A stretch of 64,000 nt of DNA from the NCBI GenBank assembly GCA_000344275.1, contig AORU01000004.1, forward strand, positions 116,078-180,077, written 5' to 3'. Below the pieces are notes generated by a model, which had not been told where the DNA came from, did not search any database, and was given only the letters and a program-made list of their open reading frames with translations. The position numbers and the translations under genes are program-made. This DNA is from Streptococcus oralis subsp. tigurinus AZ_3a. GTDB lineage: Bacteria; Bacillota; Bacilli; Lactobacillales; Streptococcaceae. Shown one piece after another: positions 1-7,938 of the stretch; position 1 is the stretch's first letter; the number at the start of each line of letters is the position of its first letter.

Positions 1-266
1 TTAATCACCAAGTCAGATGAGCTTTCTTCAGGTGGCAATTTCAAATCAACATCCACTCCAGCTTCTTTGAAATAACCTTTTTCCTTGGCAACATACAGCC
101 CTGTGTGGTTAGTATTTGGCGTCCAGTCTAGGATAAAGTCAATCTTCTTGAGTTCTGCTTCTTTATTGTCCTTAGAAGCAGTCCCTTGACCACAAGCCAC
201 AAGCACGACAGCTACAAAAGCTGTTACAAGCGTTAAAAACACTTCCCATGTTTTCTTCATTTTCAT
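1..266 (-). CDS. ABC transporter substrate-binding lipoprotein (ThiY/NMT1-like), partial
   Basis: Only the N-terminal 88 or so residues are present; the gene runs off the left edge of the window. The start is ATG at 266, preceded by an AGAGGAA ribosome binding site. The product opens with a charged stretch, a hydrophobic segment and a lipobox LVAC with Cys25, so it is a membrane-anchored binding lipoprotein. The motif LDWTPNTNH at about residues 46-54 is typical of the ThiY/NMT1 family that binds thiamine pyrimidine precursors such as formylaminopyrimidine. It follows a permease gene and a thiamine-binding-protein gene under a TPP riboswitch, which supports a role in precursor import. The exact ligand is inferred from family and context. 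Confidence 0.85.
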   Translation of the reverse strand, partial: MKMKKTWEVFLTLVTAFVAVVLVACGQGTASKDNKEAELKKIDFILDWTPNTNHTGLYVAKEKGYFKEAGVDVDLKLPPEESSSDLVI

Positions 267-297
267 TTCCTCTTTTCTTTTTCAAAAACGCTCTATT

Positions 298-1056
298 TTA
301 AGTACGTTTCCATTTAATCACATATTTTTCACTAATATCAACCAATTTCATACCCAAAAGGCTGATAATCGACACCAGAATAATAATGGCAAACATGGTA
401 TCATACTGAAACAGTTTCTTGGACTGAATCATGTAGACACCTAGTCCTTCAAAGCCTCCCAACCACTCAGATACCACAGTTGTGATAAAGGCGTAGGAGA
501 CACTGACCCTCAGACCTGCATAAAAGTAAGGCAGGCTAACCGGGATTTTAAAATGCCACAGGATTTGCCAAGGATTTGCACGCATCAGACTAAACAAGGT
601 CAGCATATCCTTGTCACAATGCCTAAAACCATCCAAAATGCTGACGATGATAGGGAAGGTTGTCGTCAGGATTATCAAGACAATCTTAGGCAAAATTCCA
701 TAGCCTAGCCACAAGACCAGGATAGGAGCTATAGCAATGGTCGGAATGGTCTGGACAACCACCATCATAGGGTAAATCAAGTCATTGAGCCAAGTCAGAC
801 TGTCCATAAGCACAGCCATGATACAAGCAATCAAGACTCCTAAGACTAGTCCGAGTAAAGCCACTCTCAAGGTCGCCCAGCTATGGTGCCAGAGAAATTC
901 TCTATCACGAACAAAGGCCTGGAGAATTTCAAAAGGGGTTGGCAGGATAAACTTGGGTAAAAGTTTGAATATTCCCGCTAACTGCCAGATTGACAAGACT
1001 CCTAGAAAACCAAATAGACTAATGTGACGTCTCAGTATACTTTTCAAGTTTCTCAT
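298..1056 (-). CDS. ABC transporter permease, thiamine precursor importer (ThiX-like)
   Basis: This 252-residue protein is a polytopic membrane protein of the binding-protein-dependent transport permease family (BPD_transp_1, SsuC/TauC/ThiX type). It has about six hydrophobic segments. The cytoplasmic EAA-like loop is near residues 145-175 (DGFRHCDKDMLTLFSLMRAN followed by P and W residues), where the ATPase docks. The gene starts inside the end of the upstream thiamine-binding gene (38-nt overlap), so translation is probably coupled. The substrate-binding lipoprotein follows after 31 nt. The ATPase is not in the window and probably lies beyond its left edge. Control is by the TPP riboswitch at 1390-1470. 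Confidence 0.88.
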   Translation of the reverse strand: MRNLKSILRRHISLFGFLGVLSIWQLAGIFKLLPKFILPTPFEILQAFVRDREFLWHHSWATLRVALLGLVLGVLIACIMAVLMDSLTWLNDLIYPMMVVVQTIPTIAIAPILVLWLGYGILPKIVLIILTTTFPIIVSILDGFRHCDKDMLTLFSLMRANPWQILWHFKIPVSLPYFYAGLRVSVSYAFITTVVSEWLGGFEGLGVYMIQSKKLFQYDTMFAIIILVSIISLLGMKLVDISEKYVIKWKRT

Positions 1057-1309
1057 CGATGCTTAAAATCTCTCCTACATTTATTTTGACATTGGCAAAG
1101 ACATTATCTGCTTCCTGCCCTGCCACTTCAAGCGCTTCTTTGAGAATGCGCATGAGCTCATCAAACTCTCCTTCCAAGACCGTTTCAAATGGTGTCACTA
1201 CCATGGTCACGGACTGAGCTTGCAGATAAGCAATAACCTGATCGATAATAGCAATTCGATCAATCCCCTGTGATAGGGGCAAGACTTGCAAGGCAATGCT
1301 TGCTTTCAT
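1019..1309 (-). CDS. MTH1187/YkoF-type thiamine-binding protein
   Basis: This 96-residue small soluble protein is of the MTH1187 (DUF77) family. Members are ferredoxin-fold proteins that bind thiamine or its hydroxymethylpyrimidine part. The segment VTPFETVLEGEFDELM near residues 37-52 is characteristic. The start codon follows an AAGGAGG site placed directly after the riboswitch terminator, so this is the first gene of the operon. Its length matches the family (about 95-100 residues). Its precise role, as ligand sensor or intracellular carrier, is not established by sequence. Confidence 0.85.
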   Translation of the reverse strand: MKASIALQVLPLSQGIDRIAIIDQVIAYLQAQSVTMVVTPFETVLEGEFDELMRILKEALEVAGQEADNVFANVKINVGEILSIDEKLEKYTETSH

Positions 1310-1340
1310 AAAAACCTCCTTTTCTCAGGTTTCCTTTTGA

Positions 1341-1374
1341 CAAAAAGAAAACCTCTTCCATATATGGAAAAGGT
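1341..1374 (-). terminator. Riboswitch-controlled intrinsic terminator
   Basis: On the minus strand a 24-nt near-perfect inverted repeat (ACCTTTTCCATATATGGAAG then AGGT) runs straight into TTTTCTTTTTG. It lies between the TPP aptamer and the first gene, as expected for ligand-dependent transcription attenuation. Confidence 0.8.
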
Positions 1375-1389
1375 GCAGAATTCGGCTAA

Positions 1390-1470
<81 letters not shown>

Positions 1471-1487
1471 ATATCTTATATGAACAT

Positions 1488-1516
1488 ATAGTAACGCAAA
1501 TACAAGGAAAAGTCAA
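1488..1516 (-). promoter_or_regulatory. Promoter of the riboswitch-controlled transport operon
   Basis: On the minus strand TTGACT (1511-1516), a 17-nt spacer and TACTAT (1488-1493) form a good sigma-A promoter about 18 nt before the aptamer. Confidence 0.75.
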
Positions 1517-1539
1517 GGAAACTGCTTACAGAAAATCTT

Positions 1540-1571
1540 GAAAAGAGTTTGAAGGCAACTGCTTCAAACTC
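1540..1571 (-). terminator. polA transcription terminator
   Basis: A 10-bp stem (GAGTTTGAAG with CTTCAAACTC) is followed on the minus strand by TTTTC, 14 nt after the polA stop codon. Confidence 0.8.
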
Positions 1572-1584
1572 TATCATAGTTTTC

Positions 1585-4218
1585 TTATTTAGCCTCGTAC
1601 CAGGTTGCCCCTTCATTTTCATCTGCGATAAGGGGAACACTGAGTTGGATGGCTTCTTCCATGGTTTGTTTCACCAGATCTTTGACGGCTGCTAGTTCTG
1701 ATTTCGGAACTTCAAGTACGATTTCATCATGAACTTGCAACAGCATCTTGGTCTGATAACCGCCCGCTACTAAAGCCTTGTCTAGCTGAATCATAGCAAT
1801 CTTGAGGATATCTGCTGCTGAACCCTGGATAGGAGAATTGATGGCAGTCCGCTCTGCAAAACCACGAATGTTGAAGTTACGCGAATTGATATCTGGCAAC
1901 TCACGACGACGCTTGAAGAGAGTTTCTACATAGCCCTTATCACGCGCCTCACGCACCACTTCATCCATGTAGTTTTTAATACCTGGGAAGCGTTCAAAGT
2001 AAGTGTCAATGTAGGCTTTTGCTTCCTTACGGCTGATGCCCAGATTATTAGACAAACCAAAGTCTGAAATCCCGTAAACCACTCCAAAGTTTACCGCCTT
2101 GGCATTACGACGGTCGTTTGGAGTCACATCTTCAGGACGTTCAATTCCAAAAACCCGCATGGCCGTCGAGGTATGGATATCTGCTCCCTCTTGAAAGGCC
2201 TTAATCAAGTGCTCATCTTTAGAGATATGTGCCAAGACACGCAACTCAATCTGCGAATAGTCGGAGCTGAGAAGGACACTATCCTCCCACTCAGGGACAA
2301 AAGCCTTACGAATGAGACGGCCTTGTTCCAAACGAACAGGGATATTTTGCAAGTTTGGATCTACACTAGACAGACGTCCGGTCTGAGTCAAGTCCTGTAC
2401 ATAGCGCGTATGAATCTTGCCATCATCCAAAATCCAATCCTGCAAGCCAACCACGTAAGTGGATTGAATCTTAGCAATCTGACGGTAGTCGAGGATTTTT
2501 TTAACAATCGGAGCAATAGGAGCTAGACGCTCTAGCACATCCACGGCCGTCGAGTAACCTGTCTTGGTTTTCTTAGTGTATTCTAGAGGAAGGCCGAGCT
2601 TTTCAAAGAGAAGCACACCCAACTGCTTAGGAGAATTGATATTAAACTCCTCACCAGCCAGTTCGTAAATCTCTTGAGTAAGTTTTTCAATAACAAGCTC
2701 ATTTTCAGCCTGCATCTCAAGCAGGGTTTCTTTTTCGACCTTGATCCCAGCGATTTCCATCTTAGCAAGGACAAAAGCCAGAGGTTGCTCCATGTCATAG
2801 AGAAGATCTAACTGTCCATGTTCACTGAGTTTTTCAAGTAAAACCGGCTCTGTTTCAACCAATACAGCAACCTTGCGAGCCAAATGCTCCAAGAATTTCT
2901 CTCTCTCAGGGATAGCTTTCTTGACCCCCTTACCGTAGAAAGTCTCATCATCAGCCAGATAAGTCTGGCCATAGAGATTCGCAATAGTTGAGATTTCATT
3001 GTTCTCGACTGTTGAGAGTAAGTATTTTGCCAAACGACTGTCAAAAGCAGGAGTCTGCAGATTCAAACCCAAGCGATTTAAAAGAACCTTCGCTTTCTTA
3101 AAGTCATACACTTTCAGAGGTGTTTTTTCTAAAAATTCCTTGAAAAACGGCTCCTGCAAGAGCTCAAGTTTGTCTGTGGCGTAAAGTTTATCCCCGTAGG
3201 ACCAGGCAAAACCAACCAAGTCATCTGTATGGTAGTTCTCACCAAAGAGTTCAAAGTGGAAGATAGAGCCTGCGCTCAGCATGTCTTGACTGACGTGGTC
3301 AACGATAGTGAAATCTAAACTTTCAGGCATATCCGTTGATGACACATTTAAAGCTTGTTTGAGCTGTTTGAAGCCCATCTCATCGTAGAATTTCCCAAGA
3401 TTTTCCACATCTGGGCCATTATAGACCAAATCATCTAGTCCAATCTCAATCGGTGCCTGAGTCTCAATGGTCGCTAGTGTTTTCGATAAAAAGGCCTGTT
3501 CCTTGTCATTGATGAGATTTTCCTTCATCTTAGAAGCCTTCATCCCATCGATATTTTCATAAATACCCTCAAGCGAACCATGCTCCAGCAAGAGTTTGAT
3601 ACCCGTCTTTTCACCAATCTTAGTAACACCAGGGATATTATCAGACTTATCCCCCATAAGAGCCTTAAGATCAATGAACTGAGCTGGTGTGAGGCCCATC
3701 TTTTCCATGAGGTAATCTGGTGTAAAGGCCTCAAACTCAGCCACACCTTTCTTGGAAATCTCTACCACCGTATGCTCATCCGTCAACTGGATCAAATCCT
3801 TATCTCCGCTAACGATTGTCACATCAAAAGAATCCTTCTCAGCCAAACGGCCTAGAGTTCCGATGATATCATCGGCTTCATACTGGGGCAGTTCATAATG
3901 GCGAATTCCAAGATGATTTAACAACTCACGAATGAAGGGAAATTGCTCACGAAACTCATCTGGAGTTTTAGCACGGCCACCCTTGTAGTCTGCATACATC
4001 TCTGTTCTAAAAGTCGTCTTACCAGCATCAAAAGCTACCAAAACATGGCTGGGTTCAACTCGCTCCAAAACATGATTCAACATGAGTTGAAAGCCATAGA
4101 TTGCATTGGTATGAAGGCCATTAGCATTTTTAAAACGATCCAACTGCTGATAGAGCGCAAAAAAAGCTCGAAAAGCAACAGAAGATCCATCAATTAATAA
4201 TAATTTTTTCTTGTCCAT
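1585..4218 (-). CDS. polA: DNA polymerase I
   Basis: This 877-residue family A DNA polymerase fills gaps and removes RNA primers during lagging-strand synthesis and excision repair. The N-terminal 5'-nuclease domain (about 1-290) has the FDAGKTTFR and SGDKDLIQL motifs. A middle domain resembles the 3'-5' exonuclease fold, but I do not see its metal-binding DxE motif, as in other Gram-positive Pol I enzymes. The C-terminal polymerase domain has motif A (DYSQIELRVLAHIS), the O-helix (RRNAKAVNFGVVYG) and motif C (QVHDEIVLE). I chose the ATG at 4218 (MDKKKLLLIDGSS), the usual family start. An upstream in-frame ATG adds 12 residues, but a TATAAT box lies between the two, so transcripts probably begin at or near 4218. 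Confidence 0.95.
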   Translation of the reverse strand: MDKKKLLLIDGSSVAFRAFFALYQQLDRFKNANGLHTNAIYGFQLMLNHVLERVEPSHVLVAFDAGKTTFRTEMYADYKGGRAKTPDEFREQFPFIRELLNHLGIRHYELPQYEADDIIGTLGRLAEKDSFDVTIVSGDKDLIQLTDEHTVVEISKKGVAEFEAFTPDYLMEKMGLTPAQFIDLKALMGDKSDNIPGVTKIGEKTGIKLLLEHGSLEGIYENIDGMKASKMKENLINDKEQAFLSKTLATIETQAPIEIGLDDLVYNGPDVENLGKFYDEMGFKQLKQALNVSSTDMPESLDFTIVDHVSQDMLSAGSIFHFELFGENYHTDDLVGFAWSYGDKLYATDKLELLQEPFFKEFLEKTPLKVYDFKKAKVLLNRLGLNLQTPAFDSRLAKYLLSTVENNEISTIANLYGQTYLADDETFYGKGVKKAIPEREKFLEHLARKVAVLVETEPVLLEKLSEHGQLDLLYDMEQPLAFVLAKMEIAGIKVEKETLLEMQAENELVIEKLTQEIYELAGEEFNINSPKQLGVLLFEKLGLPLEYTKKTKTGYSTAVDVLERLAPIAPIVKKILDYRQIAKIQSTYVVGLQDWILDDGKIHTRYVQDLTQTGRLSSVDPNLQNIPVRLEQGRLIRKAFVPEWEDSVLLSSDYSQIELRVLAHISKDEHLIKAFQEGADIHTSTAMRVFGIERPEDVTPNDRRNAKAVNFGVVYGISDFGLSNNLGISRKEAKAYIDTYFERFPGIKNYMDEVVREARDKGYVETLFKRRRELPDINSRNFNIRGFAERTAINSPIQGSAADILKIAMIQLDKALVAGGYQTKMLLQVHDEIVLEVPKSELAAVKDLVKQTMEEAIQLSVPLIADENEGATWYEAK

Positions 4219-4224
4219 ACACCC

Positions 4225-4230
4225 ATTATA
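4225..4230 (-). promoter_or_regulatory. -10 box immediately upstream of polA
   Basis: TATAAT on the minus strand ends only 6 nt before the polA ATG. Transcription would therefore start at or next to the initiation codon, giving a leaderless or nearly leaderless mRNA. No convincing -35 hexamer or Shine-Dalgarno sequence is visible. Confidence 0.45.
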
Positions 4231-4293
4231 AAGGAAAGCAAGGAAAAATACCATCGGAAAGAGCTGAAAAACTTGGACTTATCCCTGTTTCAC

Positions 4294-4332
4294 CATAAAA
4301 AAGAAAAGGACCATTCAAATCCTTTTCTTTTA
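4294..4332 (-). terminator. Terminator of the LPXTG protein gene
   Basis: The stem AAAGAAAAGGA / TCCTTTTCTTT encloses a short loop and is followed by TTTTTT on the minus strand. It lies just after the stop codon of the surface protein gene and upstream of polA. Confidence 0.75.
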
Positions 4333-4347
4333 TTGATTTCATGCGAT

Positions 4348-6333
4348 TTATTTATTCAATTTTCTCTTTGCAAATGGTAGCAAACCAAGAAGGAGACCAA
4401 CAAATCCTAGCGATGCGACTGCTGAAGCATCTTTGCTTCCTGTATTTGGAAGGAGTTGTTCATCCGTTGCTGCAGGCGCTTTGTAAGTACGATCTTGTTC
4501 TGTTCCAAGAGTAGGGTTTGTAGCCAAAGGAGCTACACTGCCAGTGTATTCTGGAACTTCATTTACTGCAGGTTCAATCTTTTCAGCATAGGCTGGAATA
4601 GTGGCCACTGCCGGAGCACCACTTTCTGCATAAGGCAGAGCATTATTTACTACTGGGGTACCACTTTCTCCGTAAACTGGAACATTTGCTACGGCTGGGG
4701 CGCCACTTTCTGCATAAGGCAGAGTGTTGTTTACTATTGGTGTACCGCTTTCTCCGTAAGCTGGAACATTCGCTACGACTGGAGCGCCACTTTCTGCATA
4801 AGGCAGAGCATTGTTTACTATTGGGGCACCGCTTTCTCCGTAAGCTGGAACGTTCGCTACGACTGGAGCGCCACTTTCTGCATAGGCTGGGAGTTCATTT
4901 ACAGCAGCTTCTACCGCATTTACACCTTTGTTGTATTCTGGCAACTCTGCAGTTGCAGCTTCTACTGCGTTCACCCCACCTTTAAAGTCTTCAATTTCAA
5001 GAACAGCTGACATGACACTACTTAGAGTCTTAATAGCATCCTCATAGTCTGCTAAAGCTTGTTGCAAGTCTTTTACTTGACTATTCTTGTCATCAGAAAC
5101 TTGCAAACTTGATAATTGCACTTTAATCTTAGCAACTTGCTCTTCTAATTTACTTAGCTCAAGTTTTTTCGCATTACTATTTTCTTCTGCTGCTTCCTTG
5201 TCTGCTGCAGCGAGTTTAGCTTGGTCTTGGCTTGAGAAATCTTCTTGACTCAGCGCTTCGGCCGGTGTCACCTGATCGCTGTCTTCTGCCAAGAAATCAT
5301 CTAACAAGTCTGAGGCTTCGATATCTCCATCTTCGATAGCTTTCAAAATGCCGTCCTTGCCAATCACTTCTTTAGCTGCCTTAATCGCCGCTTCCTTATC
5401 AGTGATAGTGGCATCCTTGTTGATGTCGTCGATTGTCTCTTTTTCAATTTTTTCTAAGGTAGCGATTAAATCTGAGCGAACTTTTGCTGCATCAACCTGA
5501 GCCTCTTTATCAGCTTCGTCTAACTTAGCTTGGTCCTCATCTGTGAATTCTGATACAGGTTCAGCTACTGTTTTGTGCTCGCTCGTATCTGCTGGCCAGT
5601 CTACAATAACATCACCAATCTCCAAATCCTCATCTGCGATAGCCTTCAAAAGATCTTCTTTACCAATCTCTTCTTTGGCTTCTTTGATAGCCGCTTCTTT
5701 ATCGGTTATTGAAGCGTCTTTTTTAATATCTTCAATTACAGCATTTTCAAGAGATTCTAGGGCTTGAACCAGAGCATCCGTCGCTTGAGACACTTGTTCT
5801 TTGGCATCTTTTTCAGCCTGGTCTAGTAGAGCCTTCTCCTCAGTAGATAATTTTTTATTAGTTTGAACTTCAGGACCTGTTACCACTGCCTTATCTTCTG
5901 CACCTTCTGGTAATTCAGCGATGATATTGTCTAAGCTGAGCTCTCCAGACTCAAGAGTATCTGAAATATACATCTTACCGATATATTCCTTCACAGCTTC
6001 AGCTGCATCCTCTTTGTCCTCAATCGCTTCCTTATCCTCAATATCACTGATAGCCTGTTCCTCAAGTTCATCCAAAGCCTTCATCAACTCTTCTTTGGTC
6101 ATCTTAGCTGGATTTGTCGTATCAGAATTAGCTGGACTAGCGTTTTCTGATCCCTTTTCAGTGTGAGCAACGCTCTCCCCTTCTGTTCCAGCTTGTGGTT
6201 GTACAGGAGCAACTGCCTGCTCTTCTACTTTCCCTTCATCTGCCTTAACTACTGAAGGCTGTGAAACGAGTACACTAGCACCCAATACAGCTGCACTTGC
6301 TAAACTTGTTAAAATAACTTTCTTCTTGTCCAT
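4348..6333 (-). CDS. LPXTG-anchored repeat-rich surface protein
   Basis: This 661-residue protein is exported and attached to the cell wall. A signal peptide spans about residues 1-31 (MDKKKVILTSLASAAVLGAS start, cleavage near VKA-D). The C-terminal sorting signal is LPNTG at about 628-632, then a hydrophobic segment and a KRKLNK tail, so sortase A is the expected anchor enzyme. Three acidic helical repeats of roughly 100 residues lie between about 80 and 380. Each contains a core like TDKEAAIKEAKEEIGKEDLL and ends near SxxDQAKLxxADKEA. A coiled-coil-like stretch follows, then 28-residue repeats rich in YAESGAP/YGESGAP. I do not recognise a named family, and the ligand is unknown. Adhesin or immune-evasion functions are guesses. 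Confidence 0.9.
   Translation of the reverse strand: MDKKKVILTSLASAAVLGASVLVSQPSVVKADEGKVEEQAVAPVQPQAGTEGESVAHTEKGSENASPANSDTTNPAKMTKEELMKALDELEEQAISDIEDKEAIEDKEDAAEAVKEYIGKMYISDTLESGELSLDNIIAELPEGAEDKAVVTGPEVQTNKKLSTEEKALLDQAEKDAKEQVSQATDALVQALESLENAVIEDIKKDASITDKEAAIKEAKEEIGKEDLLKAIADEDLEIGDVIVDWPADTSEHKTVAEPVSEFTDEDQAKLDEADKEAQVDAAKVRSDLIATLEKIEKETIDDINKDATITDKEAAIKAAKEVIGKDGILKAIEDGDIEASDLLDDFLAEDSDQVTPAEALSQEDFSSQDQAKLAAADKEAAEENSNAKKLELSKLEEQVAKIKVQLSSLQVSDDKNSQVKDLQQALADYEDAIKTLSSVMSAVLEIEDFKGGVNAVEAATAELPEYNKGVNAVEAAVNELPAYAESGAPVVANVPAYGESGAPIVNNALPYAESGAPVVANVPAYGESGTPIVNNTLPYAESGAPAVANVPVYGESGTPVVNNALPYAESGAPAVATIPAYAEKIEPAVNEVPEYTGSVAPLATNPTLGTEQDRTYKAPAATDEQLLPNTGSKDASAVASLGFVGLLLGLLPFAKRKLNK
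4575..4910 (-). repeat. 84-bp tandem repeats in the LPXTG protein gene
   Basis: The anchor ACTTTCTGCATA recurs at 4621, 4705, 4789 and (diverged after CAT) 4873, exactly 84 bp apart. Each unit encodes 28 residues made of two related 14-residue halves (YAESGAPVVANVPA and YGESGAPIVNNALP). Copy number is likely to vary between strains by recombination. Confidence 0.9.
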
Positions 6334-6365
6334 TAGACAAAGCCACTTTTATAGTTTTTAATGTT

Positions 6366-6394
6366 ATTATATTATACTATTCAAAGGACGTCAA
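6366..6394 (-). promoter_or_regulatory. Promoter of the LPXTG protein gene
   Basis: On the minus strand TTGACG (6389-6394), a 17-nt spacer and TATAAT (6366-6371) form a strong sigma-A promoter. The leader of about 30 nt has no strong Shine-Dalgarno sequence. Confidence 0.8.
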
Positions 6395-6449
6395 CTAATT
6401 CGATATCCATTTTAAAATTTTATGACCAAGAAGAAAGCCTGTATGATGT

Positions 6450-7571
6450 TTAAGAAATACTTCCTATTCTTACCCCATCACTGTCGAGTTTGTAGCCATC
6501 AACTACTCTATTAACAGCTAAGGCCCCCGAAGAATCAACATAGTAATGTTTGCCCGAGACTTGGAACCATTGGCTAGCTTTCATCCGACCAGATTCCTCT
6601 AAGTAATACCAAGTTCCCTTGTCTTTAAGCCATCCCGTCTGCATCTCACCCGAAGCCTTTAGATAATACCAGTGAAAGCCATCCTTAATCCAGCCAGTTG
6701 ACATGGCCCCATTTTCTTTTAAATGATACCAATTGCCGTTAACTTTTTTCCATCCTGTCGCTAGCTTACCATTCTCTCGGTAATACCAACTCCCTCCTTC
6801 TTTTTTCCAGCCTTTCTCTGTATTGCTTAACTCTGCATACTGCACATATCTTCTAGCACCACTGTAGGATAGATAACCGAGCCACTTATAACCATCCTTT
6901 TCAATAACCTGGTCATAGCTTACACTCTCACCAGCATAATAGTAGTCAATAACCTGTCCTGTACTTGACGGTTGGTCCATAATAGGAGATTTCCCCGTGA
7001 ATACTATTGTCCCACTAGACGGAAGCTCTGAGCTACGAGCATTCTCACCCGCACTATGGTTAGCAGATAAATCCCTAAAATGAATAAAACCTGTCATCGA
7101 ACTAGCCTTGACTTTTCGACGGTTATACTTTTCTCGAACACCATAGTTATACTCTTCGATTTCAATCATATCCCCTGATACATTTGATACCCAGGCCACG
7201 TGCCCATAATAACCTTCTGTCGACCAAGCAATAGCCCCAACTTCTGGTTTAGTATCCACACTGTAGCCTTCTCGCCTTGCACGATGTCCCCATTCATTTG
7301 CATTTCCGTAGGCAGGAGGAATATCAAAGCCATTTACACTACTCAAACGAAAGGCCGCAAAAGAGGTACACTGGCGAGAATACATCCGCCACTGATCGAT
7401 TTCAACACTACCATTTTTGTAGTGAAGCGGATAGTCATCTCCACGCGCTACACTATCGGCTTGAACCGATTCTCCACCAAACAAAAAGGTACTTGTAACA
7501 AACAAAGCAGCCAGCCCTACACTCAACTGAGTACATCTACTCTTCTTAACTCCTGATTTTAAAAACGTCAT
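6450..7571 (-). CDS. cbpD: CbpD-like competence-induced murein hydrolase
   Basis: This 373-residue secreted choline-binding hydrolase matches the fratricide factor CbpD, which competent streptococci release to lyse related cells. A signal peptide spans about 1-38. The CHAP amidase/peptidase domain (about 45-165) shows catalytic Cys68 (RQCTSF), His124 (YYGHVAWVS) and an acidic residue in IEIEEYNYG. One SH3b-like segment follows (about 190-250), then four to five choline-binding repeats of the GWKKxxGxWYYL type to the C terminus, which hold the protein on phosphocholine teichoic acid. It is shorter than the pneumococcal protein I remember (about 448), mainly in the linker. A SigX cin-box lies upstream. 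The start follows AAGGAG. Confidence 0.93.
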   Translation of the reverse strand: MTFLKSGVKKSRCTQLSVGLAALFVTSTFLFGGESVQADSVARGDDYPLHYKNGSVEIDQWRMYSRQCTSFAAFRLSSVNGFDIPPAYGNANEWGHRARREGYSVDTKPEVGAIAWSTEGYYGHVAWVSNVSGDMIEIEEYNYGVREKYNRRKVKASSMTGFIHFRDLSANHSAGENARSSELPSSGTIVFTGKSPIMDQPSSTGQVIDYYYAGESVSYDQVIEKDGYKWLGYLSYSGARRYVQYAELSNTEKGWKKEGGSWYYRENGKLATGWKKVNGNWYHLKENGAMSTGWIKDGFHWYYLKASGEMQTGWLKDKGTWYYLEESGRMKASQWFQVSGKHYYVDSSGALAVNRVVDGYKLDSDGVRIGSIS

Positions 7572-7618
7572 TCATTCTCCTTAATAATATAAATTTCCGA
7601 GGTTACCCTCGTTTATAC

Positions 7619-7640
7619 TATTCGGGAGAAAAAGAAAAAA
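7619..7640 (-). promoter_or_regulatory. SigX (ComX) promoter of cbpD with cin-box
   Basis: CCCGAATA (7619-7626, minus strand) matches the cin-box consensus TACGAATA at six of eight positions and keeps the core CGAATA. The T-rich stretch expected near -25 is present (7627-7640). This implies late-competence expression. Confidence 0.75.
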
Positions 7641-7657
7641 GTGAGCAAAGCTCACTT
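7627..7657 (-). terminator. Terminator of the gdpP-rplI-dnaB-veg operon
   Basis: AAGTGAGC, a TTT loop and GCTCACTT are followed by TTTTCTTTTTC on the minus strand, directly after the veg stop codon. The U-tract also serves as the T-rich element of the cbpD promoter. Confidence 0.88.
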
Positions 7658-7661
7658 CATT

Positions 7662-7937
7662 TTATGATTCTTGGTCTAGATAGCGAATCAAGTTCTTTTC
7701 TGTCAAGATATCTGAGTAGGTGAAGGATTCAACATAGACATTGGCTTGTTTGTCTCCTTCAACATCCCCAAATTCAACGATAAATAGAGAAGGATAAACC
7801 TCAATTAGCTTACCCAATCTATTTTTTTGGCGCTTACGGCCATTCTCCAAAGTCATTTCAACGACTTGTCCCTCATGTGCCTTGATCTCTTCTTTGATTT
7901 TTTTCATCTTGGCTACATCTGTAAATGCATCTGACAT
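7662..7937 (-). CDS. veg: Veg family protein
   Basis: This 91-residue protein of the Veg (DUF1021) family shows the conserved core HEGQVVEMTLENGRKR near residues 20-35 and VYPSLFIVEF in the second half. It has a small beta-barrel-like fold. In Bacillus subtilis Veg is reported to stimulate biofilm matrix gene expression; its streptococcal role is not known to me. The gene follows dnaB by 1 nt and is the last gene of the operon. Confidence 0.85.
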   Translation of the reverse strand: MSDAFTDVAKMKKIKEEIKAHEGQVVEMTLENGRKRQKNRLGKLIEVYPSLFIVEFGDVEGDKQANVYVESFTYSDILTEKNLIRYLDQES

Positions 7938-7938
7938 C

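Noticed and set aside
4456..5010. Long plus-strand reading frame opposite the LPXTG gene (184 codons)
   Set aside because: It is the antisense shadow of the 84-bp repeats; no ribosome site and Cys/Trp-rich, unlike any neighbour.
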